A stretch of DNA of 33,969 nucleotides, taken from contig JAPLLV010000026.1 of the NCBI GenBank assembly GCA_026387405.1, forward strand, positions 1-33,969, read 5' to 3'. Origin of the DNA: Candidatus Omnitrophota bacterium (lineage in GTDB: Bacteria > Omnitrophota > Gorgyraeia > Gygaellales > Profunditerraquicolaceae). Made by a program: the position numbers and the translations under genes. This document shows, piece by piece, positions 17,275-25,951 of the stretch (within the stretch, counting starts at the first letter, position 1; each line of letters begins with the position of its first letter). Under the pieces are notes generated by a model. It saw nothing but the letters and a program-made list of their open reading frames with translations, searched no databases and had not been told where the DNA came from.

Positions 17275-17523
17275 CTACTTGCTTGCCGACACCCTGGCTT
17301 CTAATTTTGATATGAGCTTTCCGGCTTTATCCAAAAACTGGCTGAAATCCCTCGCGTGTATCAGGCTGATTATCTTTTTATCGAGCTTGGCAAAAACCAT
17401 GAGCTGATCTCCGGGTTTAATATTCAGGGCCTTGCGTAACACCGCGGGAATGACAAGCTGCCCTCTCTCCCCGATAGTTACCGAACCGTAAGCCCTGCCC
17501 TTAAGTATGGTATGCATATACAC
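17275..17523 (-). CDS. AbrB/MazE/SpoVT-type DNA-binding protein
   Basis: YGSVTIGERGQLVIPAVLRKALNIKPGDQLMVF. Confidence 0.93.
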   Translation of the reverse strand: MYMHTILKGRAYGSVTIGERGQLVIPAVLRKALNIKPGDQLMVFAKLDKKIISLIHARDFSQFLDKAGKLISKLEARVSASK

Positions 17524-17591
17524 ACCTCCCCATATTTGTATGAAATGTATGAGAAAGAGTATATATCATATCTTTCCAATTGTCAATTATT

Positions 17592-18521
17592 TTAATCGGG
17601 ATTTTGATAATAATTGTAGGTGAGCAATGCTATATCGGATATGAATCTCTTGGCGGATCTGGCAAACCTGTCTTCGTGTTTAGCTAAAACACAGATCAAA
17701 AAATTACCTTTATCGGTATAAACTATCCCCACGTCATGACAGACGTGGCGCTCAAGCCCTGTCTTATGAGCGATAAAAGTCCCGTTCTTAGGGAGTTTCC
17801 TGGGGATGCGGTCGTTGATCTTCTGCTGCCCGAGCAGCTGGAGGCACTCTTCAGATACGTCTTTGTTTAATAGATCGTTGTGATACATCCTCTCCAAAAG
17901 AAGGGCCATATCTTGCGCGGTGGTATAATTCTCTTCTCCTTCGCTCCTTTCTTTGAAATCCATCATCTTGCGGGCCAGATTCGTGCTTTTTAAACCCATT
18001 TTCTTAAAATAGCCGTTCAGCGCGTCGAATCCCACCAGGTCTATCAGCAGGTTTGCGGCGGTATTATCGCTTTGAGTGATCATCGGCTTAAGCAGCTCTT
18101 TTACCGTAAAGACCGACCCCGAAGGTACGTCTCCCAGCGCTCTTGAGCCGGAGACTCTTTGTGAATTCTTAAGGCTCGCGGTATCCTCTAAGCTTATCTT
18201 GCCGTCCTGCGCCGCATAAAAACAGGAAAGCATAATAGGAATTTTCACCAGGCTTGCGGCGGGGATCAAGGTATCCTTGTTAAAGGCGATCTCCCACTCC
18301 GAATCCAGATCTTCGACTACTATGCCTGCCGTACCCCTGAAATTAACGACTTTATGTTCTATGGCCTTTTTTAAATTCTCCCACTTGTCCTTCCTTATTT
18401 TTAACAGTGTTTGTTCTTTTGTAAGCTCCCGGTATTTTCCATACATTTTATATGAAAAGAATGCCCCGCCGGAGCAAGCGGTAATTAAGATAACCGTCAA
18501 AATAATTATTTTTCTTTTCAT
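17592..18521 (-). CDS. Serine hydrolase / class A beta-lactamase-like protein
   Basis: AASLVKIPIM (SxxK), QSDNTAANLLI (SDN), AHKTGLE (KTG). Confidence 0.88.
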   Translation of the reverse strand: MKRKIIILTVILITACSGGAFFSYKMYGKYRELTKEQTLLKIRKDKWENLKKAIEHKVVNFRGTAGIVVEDLDSEWEIAFNKDTLIPAASLVKIPIMLSCFYAAQDGKISLEDTASLKNSQRVSGSRALGDVPSGSVFTVKELLKPMITQSDNTAANLLIDLVGFDALNGYFKKMGLKSTNLARKMMDFKERSEGEENYTTAQDMALLLERMYHNDLLNKDVSEECLQLLGQQKINDRIPRKLPKNGTFIAHKTGLERHVCHDVGIVYTDKGNFLICVLAKHEDRFARSAKRFISDIALLTYNYYQNPD

Positions 18522-18534
18522 ATGATAAGGTATT

Positions 18535-19158
18535 CTATTTCTCTTGAAATAATTTCTGCAGTTTAGCTTCCGCCTGATGCAAAGATCTCTGTATCGCTGC
18601 CTTGTCCTCTCCGAAAATCTCTGCGTTACATTTTTCTAAAAGCGCGGAGCATCCCGGATCATCCATTAGTTCCTCAAGGGACCTTTGCGGAAGATTCTTT
18701 TTAAGAAAACCCACCAGGTCCTGGAAGGATCTACTGCCTTCCATTTTCCTGAAGGCAGCTTCAACCCTGGAAGGGCTTTCCATTGAGCCGGGGTCCTGAA
18801 ATAGAATAGCCGCAGCCGTAGATTTTGCATCAAAGGTTAAGCTTCGCGGACCTCCGGGTAAAACTATCATAAGCGCGCGGGTCGTTTTCCTGTCATCTTT
18901 TACCGCGAGCTTCTGCGGGCCGTGATCAGAGATCGTGGTTACAAAATCCCCTTCCCCGCTGACAGGAGAGCCTTTATTGTTATCCCATAAAGAAAAAATA
19001 TAAAGCCCGTTACCGCCTATATCTCTTATGTTCACGCTGCCTCCGGCCTTGATAAGCCTTAAGGCATTATCCGCCGCAGCCCGATCTCTTAAGGCCGCCG
19101 CAAAAGATAATATTAATACCAGCAAAAGGAATGTTTTTTTCATATTATAGGAAAACAT
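18535..19158 (-). CDS. Hypothetical secreted protein
   Basis: N-terminal signal peptide MKKTFLLLVLILSFAAA; no recognised domain. Confidence 0.6.
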   Translation of the reverse strand: MFSYNMKKTFLLLVLILSFAAALRDRAAADNALRLIKAGGSVNIRDIGGNGLYIFSLWDNNKGSPVSGEGDFVTTISDHGPQKLAVKDDRKTTRALMIVLPGGPRSLTFDAKSTAAAILFQDPGSMESPSRVEAAFRKMEGSRSFQDLVGFLKKNLPQRSLEELMDDPGCSALLEKCNAEIFGEDKAAIQRSLHQAEAKLQKLFQEK

Positions 19159-19196
19159 AGGATAATCAGCTATACTACTGCGAAAATCGCTTGAAG

Positions 19197-20486
19197 TTAT
19201 CGCTGAAGGCGATTTTCTTGTTTAACCAAACGGATGTCGTCTATGATCGCGTCCTCGCCGTCACAAGCAGGAGAGGTGGTCTGGCTAAGCCGGACATGCC
19301 CTCCACCGTGATCCTCAAACCTGATGACCACGGTCTGGCCCTTATAGCGCGACAGATCCGCGGTTTCAGTGCCCCATTCCCCGCTGTAAAGTTTCTCATA
19401 CACCGTATCAACGCCGGATGCGCCCTTAACAATCACCCTCAAGAGCCCATCGCTCCATAGCTTGTCCTGCTCGCTATATAAGGCGCTGTGGCGTAAAAAC
19501 TGCATCTCCACCTTGTCCCAGCCAGGCAGGGCTATTTTTTTCTCCATCCAGCTGAACTTATCCCCTCCCCAATTACAGGCAGGAATGACTACCGCGCCTT
19601 TTCTTCCGTAACTATCCGCCTGCCATAGGCAATCAGCGCTCCAGTTTTCGGAAGAACCGGTGATCCAACCGTCCAAGTCTTTTTCGAACGACCACTGCGT
19701 CCTATTGTCAGCCGGTTCCTTGGCCGCATTATTAAGAGGCGTTTTAAATTTCAGGTCCTCTTTGGGCGTTGCCTCCATCGTATCGCCGGATTTAAGGGTT
19801 ACCGCGAAGATCTCTGAAAAAGGACGATCACTAAGCCAGCTGTCGGTAACCAGGATATCCCTTACCGGAACCGCCGGACGGGAGTTGGTAAAGCTTATGT
19901 GGAGCATACTGCAATCTTTGCGTACCGGATTATTGCCTTTACACCTGACCCTGGCCCCATCCTTAGACCATTCCATCGGATCCAGGTGAAACCAATCCCA
20001 GAAGACAGGTACGGAAAGAGATTTATAGACGCCGTCCTGATAGGCAAAGATAACGCTGACAACTGAGTAAAAATAATTGTCTCCGTATAAACGCAGCAGC
20101 TTATCGTGCTCATAGCTGTTGCCGAAATTGCCTCCTGCCAGGAAATGCAGCTCATCCACCTTCATGCCTGAGCGTATCGGCACGGAGAACATATTATTAC
20201 CTTCAAGGTTAAGCCTCCCGTAATCATTCCAGCCGTCCGCTCCCCGCACCAGGAATTCAATCCCGTCGTAAGTCAGGTATTTGCTGGTAAACTTATTCGC
20301 CCCCGCGGCCGTTGCGCTAAAACTATCCCTGGTATTCTTCGTAAGAAAATAGAAATTATCCTGCTTTTCCCATTGCCCCGCAGCCTGTGACACGGCCAGG
20401 GGATAAAAGATCATCAATACGGCATACAATAATCTTTTCACTGCTTCTCCTGTCATGCAATTCATTACCCGATTCACCCGCATCAT
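19197..20486 (-). CDS. Secreted protein, C-terminal beta-sandwich (MAM/CBM-like)
   Basis: Signal peptide; WSFEKDLDGWITGSSENWSADCLWQ...AIIDDIRLV jelly-roll pattern. Confidence 0.7.
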   Translation of the reverse strand: MMRVNRVMNCMTGEAVKRLLYAVLMIFYPLAVSQAAGQWEKQDNFYFLTKNTRDSFSATAAGANKFTSKYLTYDGIEFLVRGADGWNDYGRLNLEGNNMFSVPIRSGMKVDELHFLAGGNFGNSYEHDKLLRLYGDNYFYSVVSVIFAYQDGVYKSLSVPVFWDWFHLDPMEWSKDGARVRCKGNNPVRKDCSMLHISFTNSRPAVPVRDILVTDSWLSDRPFSEIFAVTLKSGDTMEATPKEDLKFKTPLNNAAKEPADNRTQWSFEKDLDGWITGSSENWSADCLWQADSYGRKGAVVIPACNWGGDKFSWMEKKIALPGWDKVEMQFLRHSALYSEQDKLWSDGLLRVIVKGASGVDTVYEKLYSGEWGTETADLSRYKGQTVVIRFEDHGGGHVRLSQTTSPACDGEDAIIDDIRLVKQENRLQR

Positions 20487-20493
20487 AAAACAG

Positions 20494-21006
20494 TTAAGGA
20501 TTATTAAATTGCGAGATCAGCCCGTAATATTGCTTGAAAGACTTCATGGCATTATTAAATAAAGAGCCTAAATACCAGCTTAAAATAATAACTATTATAG
20601 TTACGACCAGCTTAGTTTTGCGGCTAAAACGGGGATTTAACCAAACCAACGGCAAGGCGAACGGGCCTACGCACAGAAAAGCAACAACTATCCGGGAAGT
20701 TTTAAAATACCACGGGGTCTCTTGAGGTTTCTCTTGCAGCATCTCCCCGCAATATCTGCACTTTATTGCTTCATCTTGTATTTCTTCGGCGCAATAAGGA
20801 CATTTTTTTGTTGTGCCGCGCTGCTTCTCTTCTGCCGGCATATCAACAGGCCCTTTTTCTCTCCCCTCCGTCTTCTCAATAGAGATCACAAATAAACCCT
20901 GCTCCTGTAATTTCTTTACGGCATCTTCTTCATCCCGGGCTTCAATTGTGCCGTCCTTGCCTATTCCCTTTGCGTCTCTTGCGCGATATTCAAAAATTAG
21001 GCTCAT
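20494..21006 (-). CDS. GspF N-terminal-like domain + zinc ribbon + TM protein
   Basis: FEYRARDAKGIGKDGTIEARDEEDAVKKLQEQGLFVISIEK; CPYCAEEIQDEAIKCRYCGEML; C-terminal TM helices. Confidence 0.8.
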   Translation of the reverse strand: MSLIFEYRARDAKGIGKDGTIEARDEEDAVKKLQEQGLFVISIEKTEGREKGPVDMPAEEKQRGTTKKCPYCAEEIQDEAIKCRYCGEMLQEKPQETPWYFKTSRIVVAFLCVGPFALPLVWLNPRFSRKTKLVVTIIVIILSWYLGSLFNNAMKSFKQYYGLISQFNNP

Positions 21007-21129
21007 ATTCTCTCCAAGAAAAAACTCTCCCCCGATAAATGGGGACGGTGGAAAACTGACTGGGGTATATTTTCTTACTTCGCAGGTGAGCTTAGACGCA
21101 CACTCGAAGAAGACACGGCGGGTTTTGAA

Positions 21130-21549
21130 TTACTTTTCCCAATTACCAATATCATCTGAGCTCTCTACGCCATCTTTACCAAGAGAAGATAAGTCGTAAT
21201 CTTGCGGGCGGTGCGTTCCGGGGCTCTTATACAGATACACTTTTCCCCATGGATCAAGCGGCTTTTTTTCCAGATAAGGCCCTTTCCAATTCTTGGCGGA
21301 AGAAGGAGCGGCCAATAAAGCATCAAGCCCCTCTTCTGTAGTAGGAAAGGCCCCATTGTCTATTTCGTAAAGCTTCAAAGCGGTAGCAACGTTTAGATCG
21401 ACATCCGCCTTGGCGACCGCGTCTCTTGCCTGCTCTGAACGGCCTGCCATCCTGGGCACAACCATAGCTACCAGGATACCAATGATAATTACCACCAACA
21501 TCAACTCTACCAAGGTAAAACCTTTATGCTTTATCATTTTTCGCTCCAT
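21130..21549 (-). CDS. gspG: Type II secretion major pseudopilin GspG
   Basis: GFTLVELMLVVIIIGILVAMVVPR; YEIDNGAFPTTEEGLDAL; GPYLEKKPLDPWG. Confidence 0.95.
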   Translation of the reverse strand: MERKMIKHKGFTLVELMLVVIIIGILVAMVVPRMAGRSEQARDAVAKADVDLNVATALKLYEIDNGAFPTTEEGLDALLAAPSSAKNWKGPYLEKKPLDPWGKVYLYKSPGTHRPQDYDLSSLGKDGVESSDDIGNWEK

Positions 21550-22487
21550 GCCTTTATGCTGTCCCTGTCCATCACGATATTATACCTCATCCCTACCTTG
21601 CCCATTATCTCAGTATCTACCTTTAAAGTAAAGTTTTTTGAACCCGTAGAAATTAACCCCTGGCTGATAAGTGAAACTAAAAGGGACTCTTGCGCACCGG
21701 ACAATGCAGCGAACGAACGTAACTTATTTATGATCTCACCCGTGTCCTCGAATATCACGTCATCTGCAGTTGCTTCTTGCTTATCCGGGCCTTGCCGGAA
21801 ACTTTCTATAGATGAGATCAAAGATTCGTCCATCCCTAAAGCTGCCATTACCGGTACGGAAGCGGTATTAATATTGACCGGGCCATCCGAATAAACGGTA
21901 ATATAATCCTTACAGCCATCAAAGGTTTTCTCAGTAAGTCCTTCAACGAGCAGGATCTCTTCTTTTAAACTGAATGGCCTTAAAGCAGAGGAGATAAGCT
22001 TATTGGCTAATCCCAGGTCAAACCCCGGAAGCCGTGAAATGATATCCCCCGATGCGGTATTAATGTTTATTTTGCTATCCTCATCTACCAATATATAAGT
22101 AAACTTACCCCCGCCCAGCTGCCTTTCTTCTTTGTTCCTTAATCCGTATAAAGTATCGTATCCGGTCTTGTGCTTGCTTCTCTGGCCGGCGGCATACCTG
22201 AAAGCGGCATTTGCCAGATAAAGGCCGGAAACCCTCTGCTCTATGGCACGCGTCAAATTCAGCCTGGCGAAAACAATTTTATACAAGCCGACGCTTAAGA
22301 TAGAAAAAGTTACCAGGATCCAGATCACAAAGATAAGAAGGCTGCCTTTGTAATTAAGACCATGGGATGAATACCGTCCTGCTGAATTCTTCGTTTCCAC
22401 TCCTGCAGTGTAATTTGACCGCCGTAAAGACCCCGTCATTTTTTGCCCAGTTATCTTTCCATAAATATTTCCCGCTGATCTTATCAA
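21534..22487 (-). CDS. gspK: GspK-like minor pseudopilin; true start probably near 22360
   Basis: GSLLIFVIWILVTFSIL, ININTAS motifs typical of GspK. Confidence 0.85.
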   Translation of the reverse strand: MIRSAGNIYGKITGQKMTGSLRRSNYTAGVETKNSAGRYSSHGLNYKGSLLIFVIWILVTFSILSVGLYKIVFARLNLTRAIEQRVSGLYLANAAFRYAAGQRSKHKTGYDTLYGLRNKEERQLGGGKFTYILVDEDSKININTASGDIISRLPGFDLGLANKLISSALRPFSLKEEILLVEGLTEKTFDGCKDYITVYSDGPVNINTASVPVMAALGMDESLISSIESFRQGPDKQEATADDVIFEDTGEIINKLRSFAALSGAQESLLVSLISQGLISTGSKNFTLKVDTEIMGKVGMRYNIVMDRDSIKAWSEK

Positions 22488-22929
22488 AGTAGAAATAGCT
22501 CAAAGTCAGATCGTCCAGCGATAATACTTCTTTTCCCTGATAATTTTGCGCCTCCGATTCGGCGATAATATCTTTCAGGGGAACCGTGGCGCGCGTAAGC
22601 CTTTTACTTGACGGATCAAACTTATAAGTAACTTTAAGAACGGCATTTCCTGACACGTAAGGAAAAGAGACATCGGTTGCGCTTCCTTCAAAACCGATCG
22701 GCTTAACATTGGCGCTTTGGCGTAATTCACCGGCGATTGAATCTACGGACAAAAATAAGCTGACTGCGGCGATATCTTCTTTGGCCTTATTCCATAGCTT
22801 TATGCCTGAAAAGAAGCTTGAAGCTATGCCTACGGCGACCAGAGAAAAAATAGTCACCGCCATTATAAGCTCTATCAGCGTAAAACCCTTTTGCGCGGAT
22901 AAGGTTACCCTATTCTTTCTTTTTAACAT
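22354..22929 (-). CDS. gspJ: GspJ-like pseudopilin
   Basis: KGFTLIELIMAVTIFSLVAVGI, order I-J-K. Confidence 0.8.
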   Translation of the reverse strand: MLKRKNRVTLSAQKGFTLIELIMAVTIFSLVAVGIASSFFSGIKLWNKAKEDIAAVSLFLSVDSIAGELRQSANVKPIGFEGSATDVSFPYVSGNAVLKVTYKFDPSSKRLTRATVPLKDIIAESEAQNYQGKEVLSLDDLTLSYFYFDKISGKYLWKDNWAKNDGVFTAVKLHCRSGNEEFSRTVFIPWS

Positions 22930-23317
22930 AAGTTGACAGGCTCGCCTCCTTGCTTACGCCCCCCTCCTGCCAGGAAACGATATACCTCGCCTCATTCAAT
23001 TCTTGCGCCGGATCATCGATGTCAACAGGCGATACTTCCAGACGCCAGCTGGCTTTACGGTTGCCAAGCATTTCTTCGCCTTTTTCCATTTCCGGTTGAA
23101 GGTCTTCCCCTTCTTTATCCTTTACCTCTAGATCAGCCATCTTCGCTTCCAGGAATTTCATACTCAAGATCCTGTTACGGCTTAAATCCAGAACGTTATT
23201 GGCGTTAAGGAAAGAACGCAGGATTAAAACTAAACCAATCGATAATATTGAAACCGCTATCATCAGCTCAACCAGCGTAAAACCCGCCGGCGAGTGAGTG
23301 TTCCCCTTCTTTATCAT
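22910..23317 (-). CDS. gspI: GspI-like pseudopilin
   Basis: AGFTLVELMIAVSILSIGLVLIL. Confidence 0.8.
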   Translation of the reverse strand: MIKKGNTHSPAGFTLVELMIAVSILSIGLVLILRSFLNANNVLDLSRNRILSMKFLEAKMADLEVKDKEGEDLQPEMEKGEEMLGNRKASWRLEVSPVDIDDPAQELNEARYIVSWQEGGVSKEASLSTYVKKKE

Positions 23318-23847
23318 AGCGGTACGACTATTGAAATAACCGTTTCCATCCTCAAGGCGCTTACCTGCTCATCTTTGGGAATGAGCGATAATTTATCTAA
23401 TTTTATGAGGAGCCTGCTTTGGTTTATCCTGCCCAAGAAGTTGAATAGCTGCTCCAATTTTGCCTCGGCGCGCAGATCCGCGTTATATTTCTTATATCCC
23501 AAGGCAACTTCAGGCGTATTTTGAGGAGCCAAATTAATTATAGAGATACCGGATTCCTTAGCTATGCTTTCAATCTCTTTCAAAAAATTCGTAAATAGTT
23601 CTTTATCGGGCAGCTTTTCGATATTCAGGTAATCCTTATAACTATCATAATCAGCCGTGATCAGGTCTTTTCTCTTTTCTATGTTAACGCCTTCGGTTAT
23701 CCTGCTTTCCTCAAGTTTTATCTGCTGGCGCAAACCCTGCATCTTTCCCCGCAGCCCGGAAAGAAAAATTCTTTCCGTCAGGAAAATAAATATCAAGGCC
23801 CCTATCGCGCCTACCAGGATTTTTTCCCGATTCTTAAGTTTTATCAT
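23314..23847 (-). CDS. GspM/PilO-like inner membrane protein
   Basis: Single N-terminal TM, coiled coil, position in the operon. Confidence 0.75.
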   Translation of the reverse strand: MIKLKNREKILVGAIGALIFIFLTERIFLSGLRGKMQGLRQQIKLEESRITEGVNIEKRKDLITADYDSYKDYLNIEKLPDKELFTNFLKEIESIAKESGISIINLAPQNTPEVALGYKKYNADLRAEAKLEQLFNFLGRINQSRLLIKLDKLSLIPKDEQVSALRMETVISIVVPL

Positions 23848-23858
23848 AGAATAACCGT

Positions 23859-24010
23859 GTCATTGCGAGGAGCGAACGAAGTGAACGACGAAGCAATCTC
23901 CATCGGCGATAGAGATTGCTTCGGGCCTTCGGCCCTCGCAATGACGGTGTTTTTGTCATTATGACACGCTCTGAATAACGGAAGAAACAATCGGCCTCCT
24001 CGCAATGACG
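23859..24010. repeat. gtcattgcgagg...cctcgcaatgac palindromic intergenic repeat, with an extra half-copy
   Basis: Arms gtcattgcgagg(...)gaagcaatctc and gagattgcttc(...)cctcgcaatgac; second cctcgcaatgac near 23998. Confidence 0.9.
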
Positions 24011-24019
24011 CGCATGCCC

Positions 24020-25414
24020 TCAAATAGCGATCCTTAACGTCAACTCAAAATCCGTGACCTCTTTATCCTTTACCTTTTTCGTCCGGGTGTATTTTGTTAC
24101 TATGTCCTTGAAATGCTTTCCTTTTTCCAGGGTAGAAACGAACTTGAACACGTCGGATAAAGAAACGCCCTGGCCGCGCAAGGTTACGGAGTTGATTTTT
24201 TCAATGTCCAGGAAAGTAATGGTGATCTCGGGAGGGACTATTTTTTCCAATTCGTAAAGAAAGATCATCGGCGATTGCCGGGCGTAAAGAAAGTCTTTCG
24301 CGAAAGTCACTTTCCTTGATTTCTCCACAAGGTCACCAACCGCCTGCTCAATCGGTTGATAATACCGTGTCACCTTCACCAGGTATTCCTGCTGGTGATA
24401 AATCCTGCCCCAAAATAGAGCCAGGATTATAGCGAAGACATAAATCAGCAGGCTTCCCATTATGATTAATTCTTTTGTCCTTTCTTTAAGCGTTTTCCTG
24501 ATCTGTATCTCAGGCAAAATAAAGGAGATCGTTTTCCCCTTATCTTCCAAGACGGACTCCGCTAACGCGCTTATCGAAGTATTCCGGGGGATGCCTTTGG
24601 CATAAGGGGCGGGGACTATTCTTACCGGCATATCCAGTTCGCTTTCGAACCTCTTCTGATAATCCAGGATAGCGGAGGAGCCGGCGAGAAAAAGCCTTAC
24701 CGGCTTCTTGTTTGCCTGCTCGCTCTGAAAGATGACCAGCGACTGCTTTATCTCTCCGGTAAGCCGGGCGATATCATGCTCAAGAGATTGCTCCTGCGAT
24801 TCCAAATTGATGCTCCTGTTAAAGACCGGGGCCTCCCGGTTAAAAACGATCAAATCGGCGAAATTAGAATCGCAGTCCAGGAGCATATAAAATTCGTTCG
24901 CGTGGATCTCGGAACGGAAATTACTCAATGTCCACTGCCAAACGCCGTAAGAACTTAAAACAACCTTGTCTATAGTGAGGCCGGCTCCCTCCACGATCCT
25001 TATATGCTTCCTGACGATATCGGCATGCACTATAGCCAGCATGACCTTAGTATAACCCAACTCGTCCCTGCCGAGGAATTGATAGCCGTAGACTATTTCC
25101 TCTTTTTTATAGGGCACGACCCTGCCGATATTCAAATTTATCATCTGGACGATTTCGTCGCGATCCTGCGAAGGCAGGGCAAGGTTCCTTAAGGTGCTTA
25201 AGTTCCTGGGCAGGCAGACTATCGTTTGACGCGCCTTCCATTTTCTCTTCTGCAGTAATTCGGCTATCTTCTTTGAAATTTGCTCTTCGGTAAGCGCGGA
25301 GACGGGCTCTATCATGCAACAGTCAAATAATTTCGACTGCCCTATCCTGATTGTTTTAGCGGCAACCAGCTTCAAATACTGTTCGCTGATCTCTATACCT
25401 ACGGAAAGCCTCAT
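24020..25414 (-). CDS. PilM-PilN (GspL-like) fusion assembly protein
   Basis: N-terminal actin-like PilM module, one TM (LIIMGSLLIYVFAIILALFWG), PilN-like C-terminus. Confidence 0.85.
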   Translation of the reverse strand: MRLSVGIEISEQYLKLVAAKTIRIGQSKLFDCCMIEPVSALTEEQISKKIAELLQKRKWKARQTIVCLPRNLSTLRNLALPSQDRDEIVQMINLNIGRVVPYKKEEIVYGYQFLGRDELGYTKVMLAIVHADIVRKHIRIVEGAGLTIDKVVLSSYGVWQWTLSNFRSEIHANEFYMLLDCDSNFADLIVFNREAPVFNRSINLESQEQSLEHDIARLTGEIKQSLVIFQSEQANKKPVRLFLAGSSAILDYQKRFESELDMPVRIVPAPYAKGIPRNTSISALAESVLEDKGKTISFILPEIQIRKTLKERTKELIIMGSLLIYVFAIILALFWGRIYHQQEYLVKVTRYYQPIEQAVGDLVEKSRKVTFAKDFLYARQSPMIFLYELEKIVPPEITITFLDIEKINSVTLRGQGVSLSDVFKFVSTLEKGKHFKDIVTKYTRTKKVKDKEVTDFELTLRIAI

Positions 25415-25439
25415 ATTTTCCTACTTAAATAATAATTTT

Positions 25440-25510
25440 CTATCAAATTACCAATAACCAAGAAACAAGATACAAACAAATTCCAATATCCAATAACCAA
25501 TAATCAAACA
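25440..25510. repeat. Left arm of word repeats flanking the four-helix-bundle gene
   Basis: taaccaagaaacaagatacaa..., ccaataaccaataatcaaac. Confidence 0.75.
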
Positions 25511-25517
25511 TAAAATT

Positions 25518-25865
25518 CTATTCTGACTTCGCTATTATTGATGAAAGAATATTTTTTAGCTCTCCGGCTTCGTTTATCAATGGTTTAATCTCTGACTCTT
25601 TGTTAGTATTGGCTTCCAAAATTAGCTCAAGCCAATGATGGCTTTCCTTGGCCTCTCTTCGGGCTATCTTCAACCGTAGGATGAAATCCTTTTTGCCTAA
25701 AGCATCGTTTGCTTCTCTATAGTTTGCCCCTATTGAGCCAGATGCGCCAACTACCTGTCCTATCAATCTATCATTCATTGAATTTCTCGGTAAATTTTTA
25801 CATACCCTGATTACCGCTTTAGCAAACTCAGTAGTTCTTCTTTCTAAATCAAATACTCTGGCCAT
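25518..25865 (-). CDS. Four-helix-bundle protein (23S rRNA intervening-sequence protein family)
   Basis: FAKAVIRVCKNLPRNSMNDRLIGQVVGASGSIGANYREANDALGKKDFILRLKIARREAKESHHWLELI. Confidence 0.93.
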   Translation of the reverse strand: MARVFDLERRTTEFAKAVIRVCKNLPRNSMNDRLIGQVVGASGSIGANYREANDALGKKDFILRLKIARREAKESHHWLELILEANTNKESEIKPLINEAGELKNILSSIIAKSE

Positions 25866-25940
25866 TTTGTTTGGTTATTTGAATTTGGTTATTGGTCATT
25901 GTTTGGTTATTGTATCTTGTAGCTTGGTTATTTTGCATTG
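25866..25940. repeat. Right arm of word repeats flanking the four-helix-bundle gene (inverted)
   Basis: ttggttattggtcattgtttggttattgtatcttgtagcttggtta; reverse complement resembles the left arm. Confidence 0.75.
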
Positions 25941-25951
25941 TTTCTGATGTT

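Noticed and set aside
25438-25940. CRISPR-like array in the ccaataaccaa repeats
   Set aside because: Words are short and irregular, without uniform repeats or spacers, and no cas genes are present
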